DNA from: Planktothrix sp. FACHB-1365
GTDB lineage: Bacteria; Cyanobacteriota; Cyanobacteriia; Cyanobacteriales; Microcoleaceae
Assembly: GCF_014697575.1 (NCBI RefSeq)
Contig: NZ_JACJSC010000011.1
Span: forward strand, 62,001 to 126,000
Length of the DNA: 64,000 nt
Reading direction: 5' to 3'
The notes under the pieces were generated by a model, which had not been told where the DNA came from, searched no databases, and worked only from the letters and a program-made list of their open reading frames with translations. Positions 54,240-63,069 of the stretch are shown piece after piece (the stretch's first letter is position 1; each line of letters starts with the position of its first letter). A program made the position numbers and the translations under genes.

Positions 54240-54708
54240 CAATCTCTGAACTGCCGAAGTGATCAAGATTAACGGTAGATCGGGAAATTAGAAACGACAT
54301 CTAAGAACTATAAAATCTTTGAGTTGGGTTTTTCTATCCCCGATCTATCATTGATCTTGAATAGAAGGATTTTTATAAAAGATGAAAACTCATGCGACCG
54401 CTTTAACCGTTTCTTAATTATCAGTGAAATTCTATCCTCTCGATTTGTTTGTTTAGAAAGAATAAAACTTAGAGGGTAATTATTGTTTTAAATTTAATCA
54501 CTTTACAATCCTATTAATTACTTCAAAAAAATTTATATTTTATTGGAACTTTTTATTCAGATTTTGAATCAATAAAGTGTATATTAATCAATAGGATGTG
54601 TAATATTTCTTTAAGCCTTAATAAAAAATAAAGAGAAAAAGAAAATATTACATCCGTTGATTACTTATGCTGTAATTTTGCTTTTCAGCGAATTTGAGGA
54701 ATTAGTAA
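54240..54708. other. AT-rich intergenic region between the two giant surface-protein genes
   Basis: About 470 bp. No gene or RNA recognised. The arms ggatgtgtaatattt (54594-54608) and aaatattacatcc (54643-54655) are imperfectly inverted, about 50-115 bp before the next ATG, and may mark a regulatory site. A GAGGAA lies 10 bases before that ATG. Confidence 0.45.
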
Positions 54709-57240
54709 ATGGTAGAACAAATCGTTAGTCCAAACCCAACTTCTTTAACAACATCTCCCGGGCAAAATATAAGCTTTGATGTTACCTATCAAACTTCTGA
54801 TGGTAGTAAACAAAATGCTGACAAGTTTGGTGTGAGTCTTTATTATGATGATCGAGAACTGACTTTGGTGGGTGAGCCTAATTTTAACCCCGATCTAGAT
54901 AAAAATACAAACTTGGCAGGTTTTTTCGTACCGCAACTTGATACAGCCAATACCGATAACGACCCCAATACGAATCAACAATTAATCTTTGGTTGGGCTG
55001 CTGTCGATAATAACTGGCCTGTTAATACTGTTACCTATCCAGTTAATTTATTTGGCATTGCATTTCAAGCCACAGATATTTTTGATGGAACAATAATTAA
55101 CTTCACCCCAAAACCAGACTCAGGTAATGGATTTACATCTCCGATACCATCACCTCTTAATGTTACTCTCACCCAAGCTACTCCTGCGGGAATTACCGTA
55201 GCCCCCACCACCGGATTAACTACCGATGAAACAGGTAAAACAGCTACCTTTACGGTGAAATTAGACACTCAACCCACGGCAGATGTCACCATTCCGGTCG
55301 TGAGTTCCAACACCGCAGAAGGAACAGCCACTCCTACGAGCTTAGTCTTTACGGCTGCTAACTGGGATACTGCCCAAACCGTTACAGTAACAGGTGTAGC
55401 CGATAATATTGTTGATGCAGATCAAGCTTATACAATTCAACTACAAGCTGCTACCAGTACCGATGCTAACTATAACGGGAAAGATGCAACGGATGTCTCT
55501 GTTACGAATACTAACGTTGATGTTGCCGGAATTACCGTAGCCCCTACCACCGGATTAACTACCGATGAAACAGGTAAAACAGCTACCTTTACGGTGAAGT
55601 TAGACACTCAACCCACGGCAGATGTCACCATTCCGGTAGTTAGCTCCAACACCGCAGAAGGAACTGTAGCCCCAGAAAGCTTAGTCTTTACCTCAGCTAA
55701 CTGGAATACAGCCCAAACCGTTACAGTAACAGGTGTAGCCGATAATATTGTTGATGCAGATCAAGCTTATACAATTCAACTACAAGCTGCTACCAGTACC
55801 GATGCTAACTATAACGGGAAAGATGCAACGGATGTCTCTGTTACGAATACTAACGTTGATGTTGCCGGAATTACCGTAGCCCCTACCACCGGATTAACTA
55901 CCGATGAATTTGGTAAAACAGCTACCTTTACAGTCAAATTAGATTCTCAACCCACAGCCGATGTCACCATTCCGGTCGTGAGTTCCAACACCGCAGAAGG
56001 AACAGCCGCTCCTGCCAGCTTAACCTTTACCTCAGCGAACTGGAATACCGCCCAAACCGTTACGGTGACAGGTGTAGCCGATGGTATCGTTGATGCAAAT
56101 CAAGCCTATACAATTCAACTGCAAGCTGCTACCAGTACCGATACCAACTATAGTGGCAAAGATGCCACGGATGTCTCTGTTACAAATACTAACGTTGATG
56201 TTCCTATTAATGTTGGGCCTTCAGCCGGAATTACCGTCAGTCCCACCACCGGATTAACCACCAGTGAATCCGGTACAACAGCTACCTTTACGGTGAAATT
56301 AGATTCTCAACCGACGGCAAATGTCACCATTCCAGTAGTTAGCTCTAACACCGCAGAAGGAACAGCCTCTCCTGCCAGTTTAGTCTTTACTGCTGCTAAC
56401 TGGAATACAGCCCAAACCGTTACGGTGACAGGTGTAGCGGATAATACTGTTGATGGGGATCAAGCTTATACCATTGAACTGCAACCTGCTGTTAGTACCG
56501 ATGCTAACTATAAGGGCAAAAATGCCACGGATGTTCAGGTTACTAATACCAATGTTACGTCTGAAATAACCCTGAATACCGACGAAATCGATACCTTGCA
56601 GGGTGGAGAAGGTGCAGATACATTTGTCCTGACAGGTACTCCCCTAACCAAACCCTCCATTCCTTCACCTACAGACTTTACCGAAGATCAACCCAATCAA
56701 CTCTTTGGGACTGACAATGATGATGTGATTATCGGCAGTAGTGGGAATGAAACCTTGCTGGGTTTCAAAGGTAATGACTTCCTGAATGGAGAAGGAGGCG
56801 GAGATGAACTGTTTGGAGGTGTGGATAACGACACCCTCGTTGGTAGTAGTAGTGATGAACTCCTCTATGGCAATAAAAATAGTGATTTGGTCTTTGGTGG
56901 AGAGGGTCTTGATACTCTCTATGGCGGTCAAGACGATGATACCCTGACAGGCGAAAGTGGCAGTGACCTGGTATTAGGAGATAAGGGAGATGATGTTCTC
57001 TATGGTCTAACTGACTTGGGTTACACTCTGATTTCAGACTTCACCCCCAATGAAGATGTGATTCAACTCACAGGAAGTGCAGATAACTATCGTTTGACCG
57101 ATGCACCCGCAGGTACGGGTGTTGGCACCGGAATCATCCGTATTGATGATCAAGGAAATCAGCAATATATTGGTGTGATTGAAGGAGTATTGATGTCACA
57201 AACAAGTTTAACCACTAGCAACTTCTTCCAATTTGTTTAG
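54709..57240 (+). CDS. RTX-type adhesin with cohesin/CBM-like N-terminus and four Calx-beta-like repeats
   Basis: 843 aa, no signal peptide. Residues 1-155 form a beta-sandwich (I-S-F-D-V-T-Y-Q-T-S-D-G, V-S-L-Y-Y-D-D-R-E-L) resembling cohesin or CBM folds. Four repeats of about 113 residues start near 161, 274, 387 and 507 (G-I-T-V-A-P-T-T-G-L-T-T-D-E). RTX calcium-binding nonapeptides (G-G-E-G-x-D, L-F-G-G, L-Y-G-G) occupy about 625-770. The end (L-I-S-D-F-T-P-N-E-D-V-I-Q-L) matches C-termini of cyanobacterial RTX proteins exported by type I secretion. No secretion ABC transporter is in this window. It may work with the preceding giant protein, which ends in dockerin-like repeats. Confidence 0.8.
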   Translation: MVEQIVSPNPTSLTTSPGQNISFDVTYQTSDGSKQNADKFGVSLYYDDRELTLVGEPNFNPDLDKNTNLAGFFVPQLDTANTDNDPNTNQQLIFGWAAVDNNWPVNTVTYPVNLFGIAFQATDIFDGTIINFTPKPDSGNGFTSPIPSPLNVTLTQATPAGITVAPTTGLTTDETGKTATFTVKLDTQPTADVTIPVVSSNTAEGTATPTSLVFTAANWDTAQTVTVTGVADNIVDADQAYTIQLQAATSTDANYNGKDATDVSVTNTNVDVAGITVAPTTGLTTDETGKTATFTVKLDTQPTADVTIPVVSSNTAEGTVAPESLVFTSANWNTAQTVTVTGVADNIVDADQAYTIQLQAATSTDANYNGKDATDVSVTNTNVDVAGITVAPTTGLTTDEFGKTATFTVKLDSQPTADVTIPVVSSNTAEGTAAPASLTFTSANWNTAQTVTVTGVADGIVDANQAYTIQLQAATSTDTNYSGKDATDVSVTNTNVDVPINVGPSAGITVSPTTGLTTSESGTTATFTVKLDSQPTANVTIPVVSSNTAEGTASPASLVFTAANWNTAQTVTVTGVADNTVDGDQAYTIELQPAVSTDANYKGKNATDVQVTNTNVTSEITLNTDEIDTLQGGEGADTFVLTGTPLTKPSIPSPTDFTEDQPNQLFGTDNDDVIIGSSGNETLLGFKGNDFLNGEGGGDELFGGVDNDTLVGSSSDELLYGNKNSDLVFGGEGLDTLYGGQDDDTLTGESGSDLVLGDKGDDVLYGLTDLGYTLISDFTPNEDVIQLTGSADNYRLTDAPAGTGVGTGIIRIDDQGNQQYIGVIEGVLMSQTSLTTSNFFQFV
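55189..56560 (+). repeat. Four Calx-beta-like coding repeats, three at an exact 339-bp period
   Basis: Repeats begin at 55189, 55528, 55867 and 56227; the last is 360 bp on, with an inserted linker. The first two are nearly identical in DNA over long stretches, so recombination can change the copy number. Confidence 0.88.
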
Positions 57241-57282
57241 CTTTTGAGGAGGTTTGGGGGAGCTACAAATAAATCCCCCCTG

Positions 57283-57308
57283 TAGAGACGTTGCATGCAA
57301 CGTCTCTA
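57283..57308. repeat. GAGACG-family palindrome
   Basis: tagagacgttgca and its perfect mirror half. The core is the same as at 42321-42358, here in an intergenic position after the adhesin gene. Confidence 0.9.
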
Positions 57309-57435
57309 GGGTTAAGGGGATCTGATCAAAGCTGTAATCAGGGCTTTTTGGCGTTAAGTTGACGGACTTTTGGCACATCTCGCCCCAGGAGATGAATTGG
57401 ATTTTAAGTCATTTCTACAACTGATTTAGACTAAC

Positions 57436-57541
57436 TATAGCGCTACTTGAAGAGGGAACAGGGAACAGGGAACAGGGAACAGTAAGAATTGAAAGGGTTT
57501 CAGGGTTTAAAAATGTCCTAACCGTAATGCGTAGCGCTATA
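57436..57541. repeat. 106-bp MITE-like element with 11-bp perfect inverted ends, containing a heptamer array
   Basis: tatagcgctac at 57436-57446 and gtagcgctata at 57531-57541 are exact inverted ends. Inside lie four units of gggaaca (57454-57481). There is no transposase. It is located between the convergent adhesin and flavoprotein genes. Confidence 0.7.
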
Positions 57542-57551
57542 TAACATTTAA

Positions 57552-58778
57552 CTAGGTTAAATTCAATTTAAGTTTTAATCTTGTCCAAATCGATACAATT
57601 TTATAACGCAAATATTTAAACCCAGCTTTATATAATCGTTTAAAATCATAATCAAATAAAATAGCCATCATATCTTCTAAAGATAAATCTTTGAGATAGG
57701 ATACCCCTTTATCAATAGACTGATCACTATATTTTAAATATTTACTTAATCCCATTTGTTCTGACCAGTTCCAAGTTCTAGCATAGCTCTGTCGAATTTC
57801 TTGACGATATCCGGCAAAATCTGTTATTTTTCCGATCAGATAATCTTGAATATATCCACAAGCAATATTAGCATTTTGCATTCCATGACGAATCCCTTCT
57901 CCTCCTAACATATTCACCATTGAAACCGCATCCCCAATGGCAATAATATTATCATTATAATAAATATCTTCTAACCCACTACAATATTTTAACATTCCTC
58001 CATGATAGTTAATGACTTTATAGGAAATTCCCCCTAAATACTCTGTTAATAATAACTCCACATAGGAACGTAACGTTTGAGTTTCATTTACCCATATGTG
58101 GGAACGATTTAATTGAGCAGAACCCACTTTTAAGCGATTATTTGCCATCGGAAAAATCCACGAATACCCCCTTGGCATCCACCGATGACCTAAAAAGAAA
58201 ATTAAATCTTGAGAATACTGTTGATAATCAATTTTTGAAAGTTCAATTAAATATTCTATTCCTGTCCCCGTTAAATAATTCGGTTGCGGTTCTTTTTTAT
58301 TATACATGACTGCCCTAGCTGGGCCTGTAGCATCGACTAAGATTTGCGTTTCTACCTGAATAATTTCTCCCGTAGACCTTTTTTTAAATTCAACAATCGT
58401 ATTCTGATGATTTTTAATATACCGAAGATAACGACATCCCATCCAAACTTTCCCGCCTTGGCTTTTAACTTCTGTAGCTAAAAATTCCCGTAATTTAGCA
58501 AAATCAAAAACAGCCCCCAAAGGAGTTGGAGACTGCCATTTCTGATGAATATTCGTTGTAACAATCACTAAATTTTGCCAATAACTCCCGATAACAGTTT
58601 CCGGTAAATTGAATTTTTCCAAGGTTTCTAAAGGCGTAGCGGCACTGGAAAAATCATTTTTAGAAAAAGTTTCATGTTGTTCAATTAATAATACCCGTTG
58701 ACCGACTTGGGTGAGTTGTCTTGCACATTGACCTCCTGCTGGCCCCGCACCAATGACCACAACATCGAAACATTCCAT
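57552..58778 (-). CDS. Geranylgeranyl-reductase-like FAD-dependent oxidoreductase
   Basis: About 408 aa. The N-terminal dinucleotide fold is V-V-V-I-G-A-G-P-A-G-G (about residues 6-16), and a second FAD motif I-I-A-I-G-D-A-V-S-M-V near 282-292 is followed by G-G-E-G-I-R-H-G. This combination is typical of the geranylgeranyl reductase/CrtI-lycopene-cyclase superfamily of flavin enzymes acting on isoprenoids. The exact substrate (chlorophyll side chain, tocopherol or lipid prenyl chains) cannot be told; ChlP itself is a different, better conserved gene. The ATG at 58778 follows GGAG; the TTG upstream is less likely. A monotopic membrane association is plausible from the C-terminal basic helix. 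Confidence 0.7.
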   Translation of the reverse strand: MECFDVVVIGAGPAGGQCARQLTQVGQRVLLIEQHETFSKNDFSSAATPLETLEKFNLPETVIGSYWQNLVIVTTNIHQKWQSPTPLGAVFDFAKLREFLATEVKSQGGKVWMGCRYLRYIKNHQNTIVEFKKRSTGEIIQVETQILVDATGPARAVMYNKKEPQPNYLTGTGIEYLIELSKIDYQQYSQDLIFFLGHRWMPRGYSWIFPMANNRLKVGSAQLNRSHIWVNETQTLRSYVELLLTEYLGGISYKVINYHGGMLKYCSGLEDIYYNDNIIAIGDAVSMVNMLGGEGIRHGMQNANIACGYIQDYLIGKITDFAGYRQEIRQSYARTWNWSEQMGLSKYLKYSDQSIDKGVSYLKDLSLEDMMAILFDYDFKRLYKAGFKYLRYKIVSIWTRLKLKLNLT

Positions 58779-59133
58779 AAAAATCTCCAACAACTTTTGG
58801 GAACTCAGTATCTTTAGATCTGAGAGGAAAAACGAGCTTGCGGTTTTAACCGCCTACCCGCTATAATGATTATATCCTTAGCGGAAAGTCAAAATGCTTC
58901 TCACTTAAGTAAACACACAAGTAAGCTGGATGAGTTAATCGGACAGTTTAGAGGCTGTTTGGCACAGCCTTTAAGGGTTAATCTCTTTTAAGAATCCTCG
59001 TCGCTTGATTCGCGAGGAGTGTCAACTGGATAAAATCTCAATTTTAACGAGCTATTCTAGTTTAACAAATTAGGGTTAATTTAATCTGAGGCTTTGGGGT
59101 AGATGCACAGAGGTCTATAACAATGTGCAAGGT
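58779..59133. other. Gap with two hairpins between flavoprotein and secreted-protein genes
   Basis: 355 bp, no gene. aggctgt and acagcct (58952-58970) form a 7-bp stem, and cctcg/cgagg arms (58996-59017) form another. On the minus strand these follow the stop of the secreted-protein gene and precede the flavoprotein start, so they may be its terminator and leader structure. Confidence 0.4.
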
Positions 59134-59670
59134 TCAATTTTTAGGACTGATTTCAGCTTTTTGTTGAGGACTTTCTAATCGATTGACACCGGACGAAGAA
59201 GGCAATATAATAGCATTGAAAGCCGGAACTTGACAGGTGCTTATATTGGCTTTAGGTAAGCAAGCAATGGGTTGAGTTGCCAAGGAAGGAATCACAACAA
59301 ATTCCCCTTCTAAAACAAAATCATCAGCATTTAAAACTACCCCTAAAATTTCCTGAGTGGATTTAATTTTAATAACGGCATCATCTGACCGTCCATCCTG
59401 ATCAAAATCCATCAATTCTGTATAGTCTAAATCATCTTCACTAATGCCATCGGTTAAACCAATTTTATCTCCATCATGGAACCAATCAAAATTAGAAATC
59501 ACCGAAACATTAGACAAATCATTGGTCGCATCTTGAGTTTTGAGGATAAATACATCGGTATTCCCATTACTACTGGGTGTTTGCGCTGTTCCTGGCATGG
59601 GAATAAATAAACTAATCAGGAAGGGAAAAATAGTGGCAATTAAAAAGGTGCGAACTCGGCTTGAAATCAT
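59134..59670 (-). CDS. Secreted acidic protein of unknown function
   Basis: 178 aa with a signal peptide (M-I-S-S-R-V-R, hydrophobic FLIATIFPFLISLFI, cut near G-T-A-Q). The mature part contains F-D-W-F-H-D-G-D-K-I-G-L-T and D-F-D-Q-D-G-R-S-D-D, acidic loops like those at the ends of cyanobacterial calcium-binding proteins, and two cysteines. I cannot assign a family; an extracellular or periplasmic calcium-binding role is an inference from the acidic loops. Confidence 0.6.
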   Translation of the reverse strand: MISSRVRTFLIATIFPFLISLFIPMPGTAQTPSSNGNTDVFILKTQDATNDLSNVSVISNFDWFHDGDKIGLTDGISEDDLDYTELMDFDQDGRSDDAVIKIKSTQEILGVVLNADDFVLEGEFVVIPSLATQPIACLPKANISTCQVPAFNAIILPSSSGVNRLESPQQKAEISPKN

Positions 59671-60015
59671 ACATTTTCCTAATGCTTTGATTTCAATCTA
59701 CGCAGGGGTTTTATTGCTTTCTGACCGATGAGTGCTACTATTCTAAGTTCTACAGTGCTCAAGGGGTTTTATCAGGGTCTAGGAAAAGGGAAAACCCTGA
59801 TGTTGCTTGAGTTTGTTAGGATTTCAGATGGGTTATGGGTTGATGAGGAAGTAGACACTTGGAAAATTGGAAAATTTGACTTTACATTTCTATAGATTGA
59901 TCAACGACCGTTTAATATTATTAATAGTTTTTTTACAAAACATTAGCAGAAAAGGGAGGGTTATCATCTTTATTTAGGGTTCTAAAAAACCCTGACTGAA
60001 CCCCCCCCTACATCA
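59671..60015. other. Gap with a stem-loop downstream of glgA
   Basis: 345 bp, no gene. atcagggt (59771-59778) pairs with accctgat (59794-59801), enclosed by ctcaag (59758-59763) and cttgag (59805-59810). A small agggtt/aaccct hairpin at 59976-59993 lies just beyond the glgA stop on the minus strand and may help end its transcript. Confidence 0.4.
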
Positions 60016-61491
60016 TTATTTGTGCCGGATGAATTCGTAAATGGCTAAATAATCCGTTCCCGGTTGGTTCCAAGAATAGTCATAATTCATGCCTTGAATT
60101 CTCAATTTTTCAAATTCATCAGGATAGTAATTCCAAAGCCCAATAGCGCGATCCATTGCTGATTCTAAGGCTTGAAAATCGGTGTAATTGAAAACATAAC
60201 CATTGCGTTCTTCCGGTGTATGATATTCGTCATAATCTCGATCAAAAACGGTATTTACTAAACCACCAACCGCGCGAACAACGGGAACAGCCCCATATTT
60301 TAACCCAATCATTTGAGTTAACCCGCAGGGTTCATAATTACTGGGAACTACAATAATATCGGCGGCTGCATAAATTAAATGGGATAATTCCTCATTAAAC
60401 CCTAGTTCTAAATGACAATCTGGGTTATCATTTAAAAAGTTCTTTTCATGCCAAAACCAAGAGTTAATACTCGCTTCTGTTGCCGATCCTAATAACACAA
60501 ATTGAGCTTGTCGATGCAGAGCATAATAAATGGCATGATGAACCAGATGCACCCCTTTTTGATCGTCTAAGCGACCAATATAACAAATGAGGGGTTTATC
60601 TTCATGACTTAACCATAACCGTTCCCGTAAAGCTTTTTTATTCTTTTGTTTTCCTTCTAAAGTTTTTGGCGTATATTGTTCAGGAATAAATCGATCAACT
60701 TCCGGGTTCCAAACTTCATAATCAATCCCATTTAATACTCCACCAAATTTATGTTGATGTAGTTCTAGGGTATGTCCTAACCCATAACCAAATTCACCAT
60801 AATGGGCTTCCCAAGCATGGTTAGGAGAAACCGTTGTTACAAAGTTAGAGTAAACAATTCCCCCCTTCATAAAATTCAAGCCAAAGGGGTTAAAATTATC
60901 GCGTAAACGGTCATATTCAAAATAGTAGGATTCTCGGTTTAATCCCGTAGCCCAAAGGATATTTGTGCCAGCAATTCCTTGATGTTTAAAGTTATGGATG
61001 GTATAACAAACTCGGATATTTTCCATGCCATGATATTTGTACATTTCATACAACATGACTGGAATTAAACCCGTTTGCCAATCATGACAATGGAGAATAT
61101 CAGGACGTTTTCCAGATTTAAGTAAAAACTCTAATGCCGCTTTACTAAAAAAGGCAAATCTCAGATAATCATCGACACAACCATAATAACAACCTCGGTC
61201 AAAGAAATGATCCTCGGAGTGAGGTTCAATAAAGAAGCATAACCGTCCATGAACCCAACCACAAAAAACAGTGCAGTGTATCGCCCCATCAAACCAAGGT
61301 ACATATAAATCTTGATAGGCTTCATGAAGTCCCCATATTTGGTCATACCTCATGCAGTCGTACTTGGGCAATATAATCTCAATGGTATGACCCCGCAGTT
61401 CTAACTCCCTACTGAGTCCGTACACAACATCGCCTAAGCCTCCCGCTTTGATGACTGGGGCACATTCAGAGGCAATTTGTACGATGTACAT
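60016..61491 (-). CDS. glgA: Glycogen synthase (GlgA2 type)
   Basis: 491 aa, GT5 family. The N-terminal ADP-glucose site K-A-G-G-L-G-D-V (about 16-23), I-L-H-C-H-D-W-Q-T-G-L near 132, C-Y-T-I-H-N-F-K-H-Q-G, and in the C-terminal half C-Y-I-G-R-L-D-D-Q-K-G and P-S-N-Y-E-P-C-G-L-T-Q are all in place. The sequence has the features of the cyanobacterial GlgA2 isoform (M-Y-I-V-Q-I-A-S-E-C-A-P-V-I start, long C-terminus with Y-D-Y-S-W). It extends alpha-1,4-glucan chains from ADP-glucose. Together with AdhE in this window it touches dark carbon use, but no operon links them. Confidence 0.93.
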   Translation of the reverse strand: MYIVQIASECAPVIKAGGLGDVVYGLSRELELRGHTIEIILPKYDCMRYDQIWGLHEAYQDLYVPWFDGAIHCTVFCGWVHGRLCFFIEPHSEDHFFDRGCYYGCVDDYLRFAFFSKAALEFLLKSGKRPDILHCHDWQTGLIPVMLYEMYKYHGMENIRVCYTIHNFKHQGIAGTNILWATGLNRESYYFEYDRLRDNFNPFGLNFMKGGIVYSNFVTTVSPNHAWEAHYGEFGYGLGHTLELHQHKFGGVLNGIDYEVWNPEVDRFIPEQYTPKTLEGKQKNKKALRERLWLSHEDKPLICYIGRLDDQKGVHLVHHAIYYALHRQAQFVLLGSATEASINSWFWHEKNFLNDNPDCHLELGFNEELSHLIYAAADIIVVPSNYEPCGLTQMIGLKYGAVPVVRAVGGLVNTVFDRDYDEYHTPEERNGYVFNYTDFQALESAMDRAIGLWNYYPDEFEKLRIQGMNYDYSWNQPGTDYLAIYEFIRHK

Positions 61492-61596
61492 CCTGTTTCC
61501 TCACTCCAAACCGTGATGTTTTGTCTCCCCCATAGTAATCAGGTTGGCTACAATAGTAAACCCCTGAAGGATGATTTTTTTCGAGGGATTGCAGGC

Positions 61597-61888
61597 CAGA
61601 AACCGGGTTTGTTAAGCTCTCTTTCGGTGAAGGTACAAAGATCACGACAGAAATCGGGTTTCTTAAGAGTAAATCAGTAGAGTGGTGGTCAGAAACCGGG
61701 TTTCTTAAGCTATCTCTCGGTGAGGAAACAAAGATCACGACAGAAACCCGGTTTCTTAAGAGTAAATCAGTAGAGTGGTGGTCAGAAACCGGGTTTCTTA
61801 AGCTATCTCTCGGTGAGGAAACAAAGATCACGATAGAAACCCGGTTTCTTAACGCTCTTGTTAGGGGTCAGAAACCCTGTTTCTCAAG
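61597..61888. repeat. 93-bp tandem array with inverted-end units
   Basis: Units start at 61597, 61690 and 61783 with period 93, plus a partial one at 61869. Each holds cagaaaccgggtttcttaag, a core with ctctcggtgagg, and cagaaacccggtttcttaag. The same element occurs once at 62987-63057. The frame that spans it on the minus strand is not a gene. Confidence 0.9.
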
Positions 61889-61928
61889 TCATCTTTATTA
61901 TGTTATAATATTACAAATTTATTAACAT

Positions 61929-62264
61929 CTATGGTAAATAAGTTTTGTTAATAGCATCTTTAATCTCGTCTAGGCTAACATCTGCCTGATCTGATTTTGC
62001 ATAGATTAGCAGAAGCAAAATTAATTCAGGTGAAACAACTTGATAGATCACCCGATAGCCACCACTTTTGCCTGTGGGAATATCACTATTTTTGGCTCGA
62101 ACTTTAAAAACAGCTAAGTCTATACCAGAGAGTTGATCGCCGATAAAATTTCCAATCTGTAGCTGCTCAATAATCGGCTGAATATCAGATTGAATTTTTC
62201 GATAACGTTTAGTTAATGCTTTTAGACGGCGTAGGAAGGGTAATGTAAAGCGAACTTCTATCAT
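61929..62264 (-). CDS. RelE/ParE-superfamily toxin
   Basis: 111 aa. The pattern F-L-R-R-L-K-A-L-T-K-R-Y-R-K-I near the start, then V-F-K-V-R-A-K-N, and S-G-G-Y-R-V-I-Y-Q-V followed by I-L-L-L-L-I-Y-A-K-S is that of RelE/ParE folds. It could be an mRNA interferase or gyrase inhibitor; the residues that decide this are not clear by eye. The ATG at 62264 starts 4 bases after the antitoxin stop; the frame extends further upstream but would overlap the partner. Confidence 0.75.
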   Translation of the reverse strand: MIEVRFTLPFLRRLKALTKRYRKIQSDIQPIIEQLQIGNFIGDQLSGIDLAVFKVRAKNSDIPTGKSGGYRVIYQVVSPELILLLLIYAKSDQADVSLDEIKDAINKTYLP

Positions 62265-62268
62265 CAAT

Positions 62269-62526
62269 TTAGACAGTGGTATCTTCCCAAAGTTGTGATA
62301 TTGGAAAGGTTTGTCCTGCTGTGGCAAGTTGCATAGATTCTTGTAGGTCAGCTAATATTTGGGCTTTTGGTTCTTGTTCATCAATCCAAGCTAAACCACT
62401 AACAGGATCAGAGTTGATTGTATTCATAAGTTGTTGCCAAAGTTCAACAGGAACAAGAACATCGGTTGTTTCGCCATCGGCATTGGTGACATAACGAATA
62501 AGATGTTCAATTTGTGCGATCGCCAT
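62269..62526 (-). CDS. Antitoxin partner of the RelE/ParE toxin
   Basis: 85 aa, acidic. It starts M-A-I-A-Q-I-E-H-L-I-R-Y-V-T and has D-G-E-T-T-D-V-L-V-P-V-E-L-W-Q-Q-L near the middle, a pattern shared by small cyanobacterial antitoxins encoded before RelE-like toxins. A GAGGG precedes the ATG. It is first in the two-gene unit; a HIP1 site lies within its first codons. Assignment rests on position and composition. Confidence 0.7.
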   Translation of the reverse strand: MAIAQIEHLIRYVTNADGETTDVLVPVELWQQLMNTINSDPVSGLAWIDEQEPKAQILADLQESMQLATAGQTFPISQLWEDTTV

Positions 62527-62695
62527 AGGTTTAACCCTCTTATCATGATCTTATTGTAGAGATGGAACTGTCAGCATATTGCTAACGTCCAGATTTAGAA
62601 AAATCAGGAAAAATTATCTATTATAGGATTATACCATAAGATCATAAAATAATGCTATAATAGAAAAAAATTATCAATATTTATAGTGAGTTATT

Positions 62696-62950
62696 ATGCC
62701 CTCTTTAGAAGTTCGTGAATTTGCCGAAAAAATCAATCAATTATCCCTTGAGGATAAACAATGGTTATTACAAGAATTAATGCAACAAATTACTATTTCT
62801 AACGATTCTGATATAAACCCATCGAATTCTTTAACGAATGACGTTAAAAAGACATTTAATATTACTCCTGCTGTCCCAGGAAGCGGTTATACTGATACAA
62901 CAATCAGCCATGATCAGATATTAGCGAATACCTTATTAGGTGAGCCATGA
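62696..62950 (+). CDS. Antitoxin-like small protein of a broken two-gene locus
   Basis: 84 aa, starts M-P-S-L-E-V-R-E-F-A-E-K-I-N-Q-L-S-L-E-D-K. The helical first 35 residues (W-L-L-Q-E-L-M-Q-Q-I) resemble small first-gene proteins of cyanobacterial toxin-antitoxin pairs. Its stop codon overlaps ATGA, the start of a second short frame, as in coupled pairs, but that frame is only 40 codons and carries a repeat insertion. So this gene may have lost its partner. Confidence 0.55.
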   Translation: MPSLEVREFAEKINQLSLEDKQWLLQELMQQITISNDSDINPSNSLTNDVKKTFNITPAVPGSGYTDTTISHDQILANTLLGEP

Positions 62951-63069
62951 TTACCCCGTATGGAAATTCAATTAATGATAGGTGGTCAGAAACCGGGTTT
63001 CTTAAGCTATCTCTCGGTGAGGAAACAAAGATAACGATAGAAACCCGGTTTCTTAAGATTTATTGCTAA
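62947..63069 (+). pseudogene. Truncated second gene of the locus, overwritten by a 71-bp repeat
   Basis: Only 13 native codons (MITPYGNSINDRW) remain before the sequence enters the repeat element at 62987-63057; a stop follows after 40 codons. The start overlaps the upstream stop by 4 bp. The family of the missing partner cannot be told. Confidence 0.5.
62987..63057. repeat. Single 71-bp copy of the cagaaaccgggtttct element
   Basis: Nearly identical to the units of the array at 61597-61888, differing at a few bases such as gataacgatag. It is bounded by inverted cagaaacc/ggtttcttaag ends and is inserted in the broken locus. Confidence 0.88.

Noticed and set aside
57436-57541. An insertion sequence
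   Set aside because: Perfect 11-bp inverted ends, but only about 106 bp and no transposase, so it is listed as a MITE-like repeat only.
61597-61888. A CRISPR array or an arginine/serine-rich gene on the minus strand
   Set aside because: The 93-bp period repeats core and ends alike, and the open frame across it is only the repeat translated.
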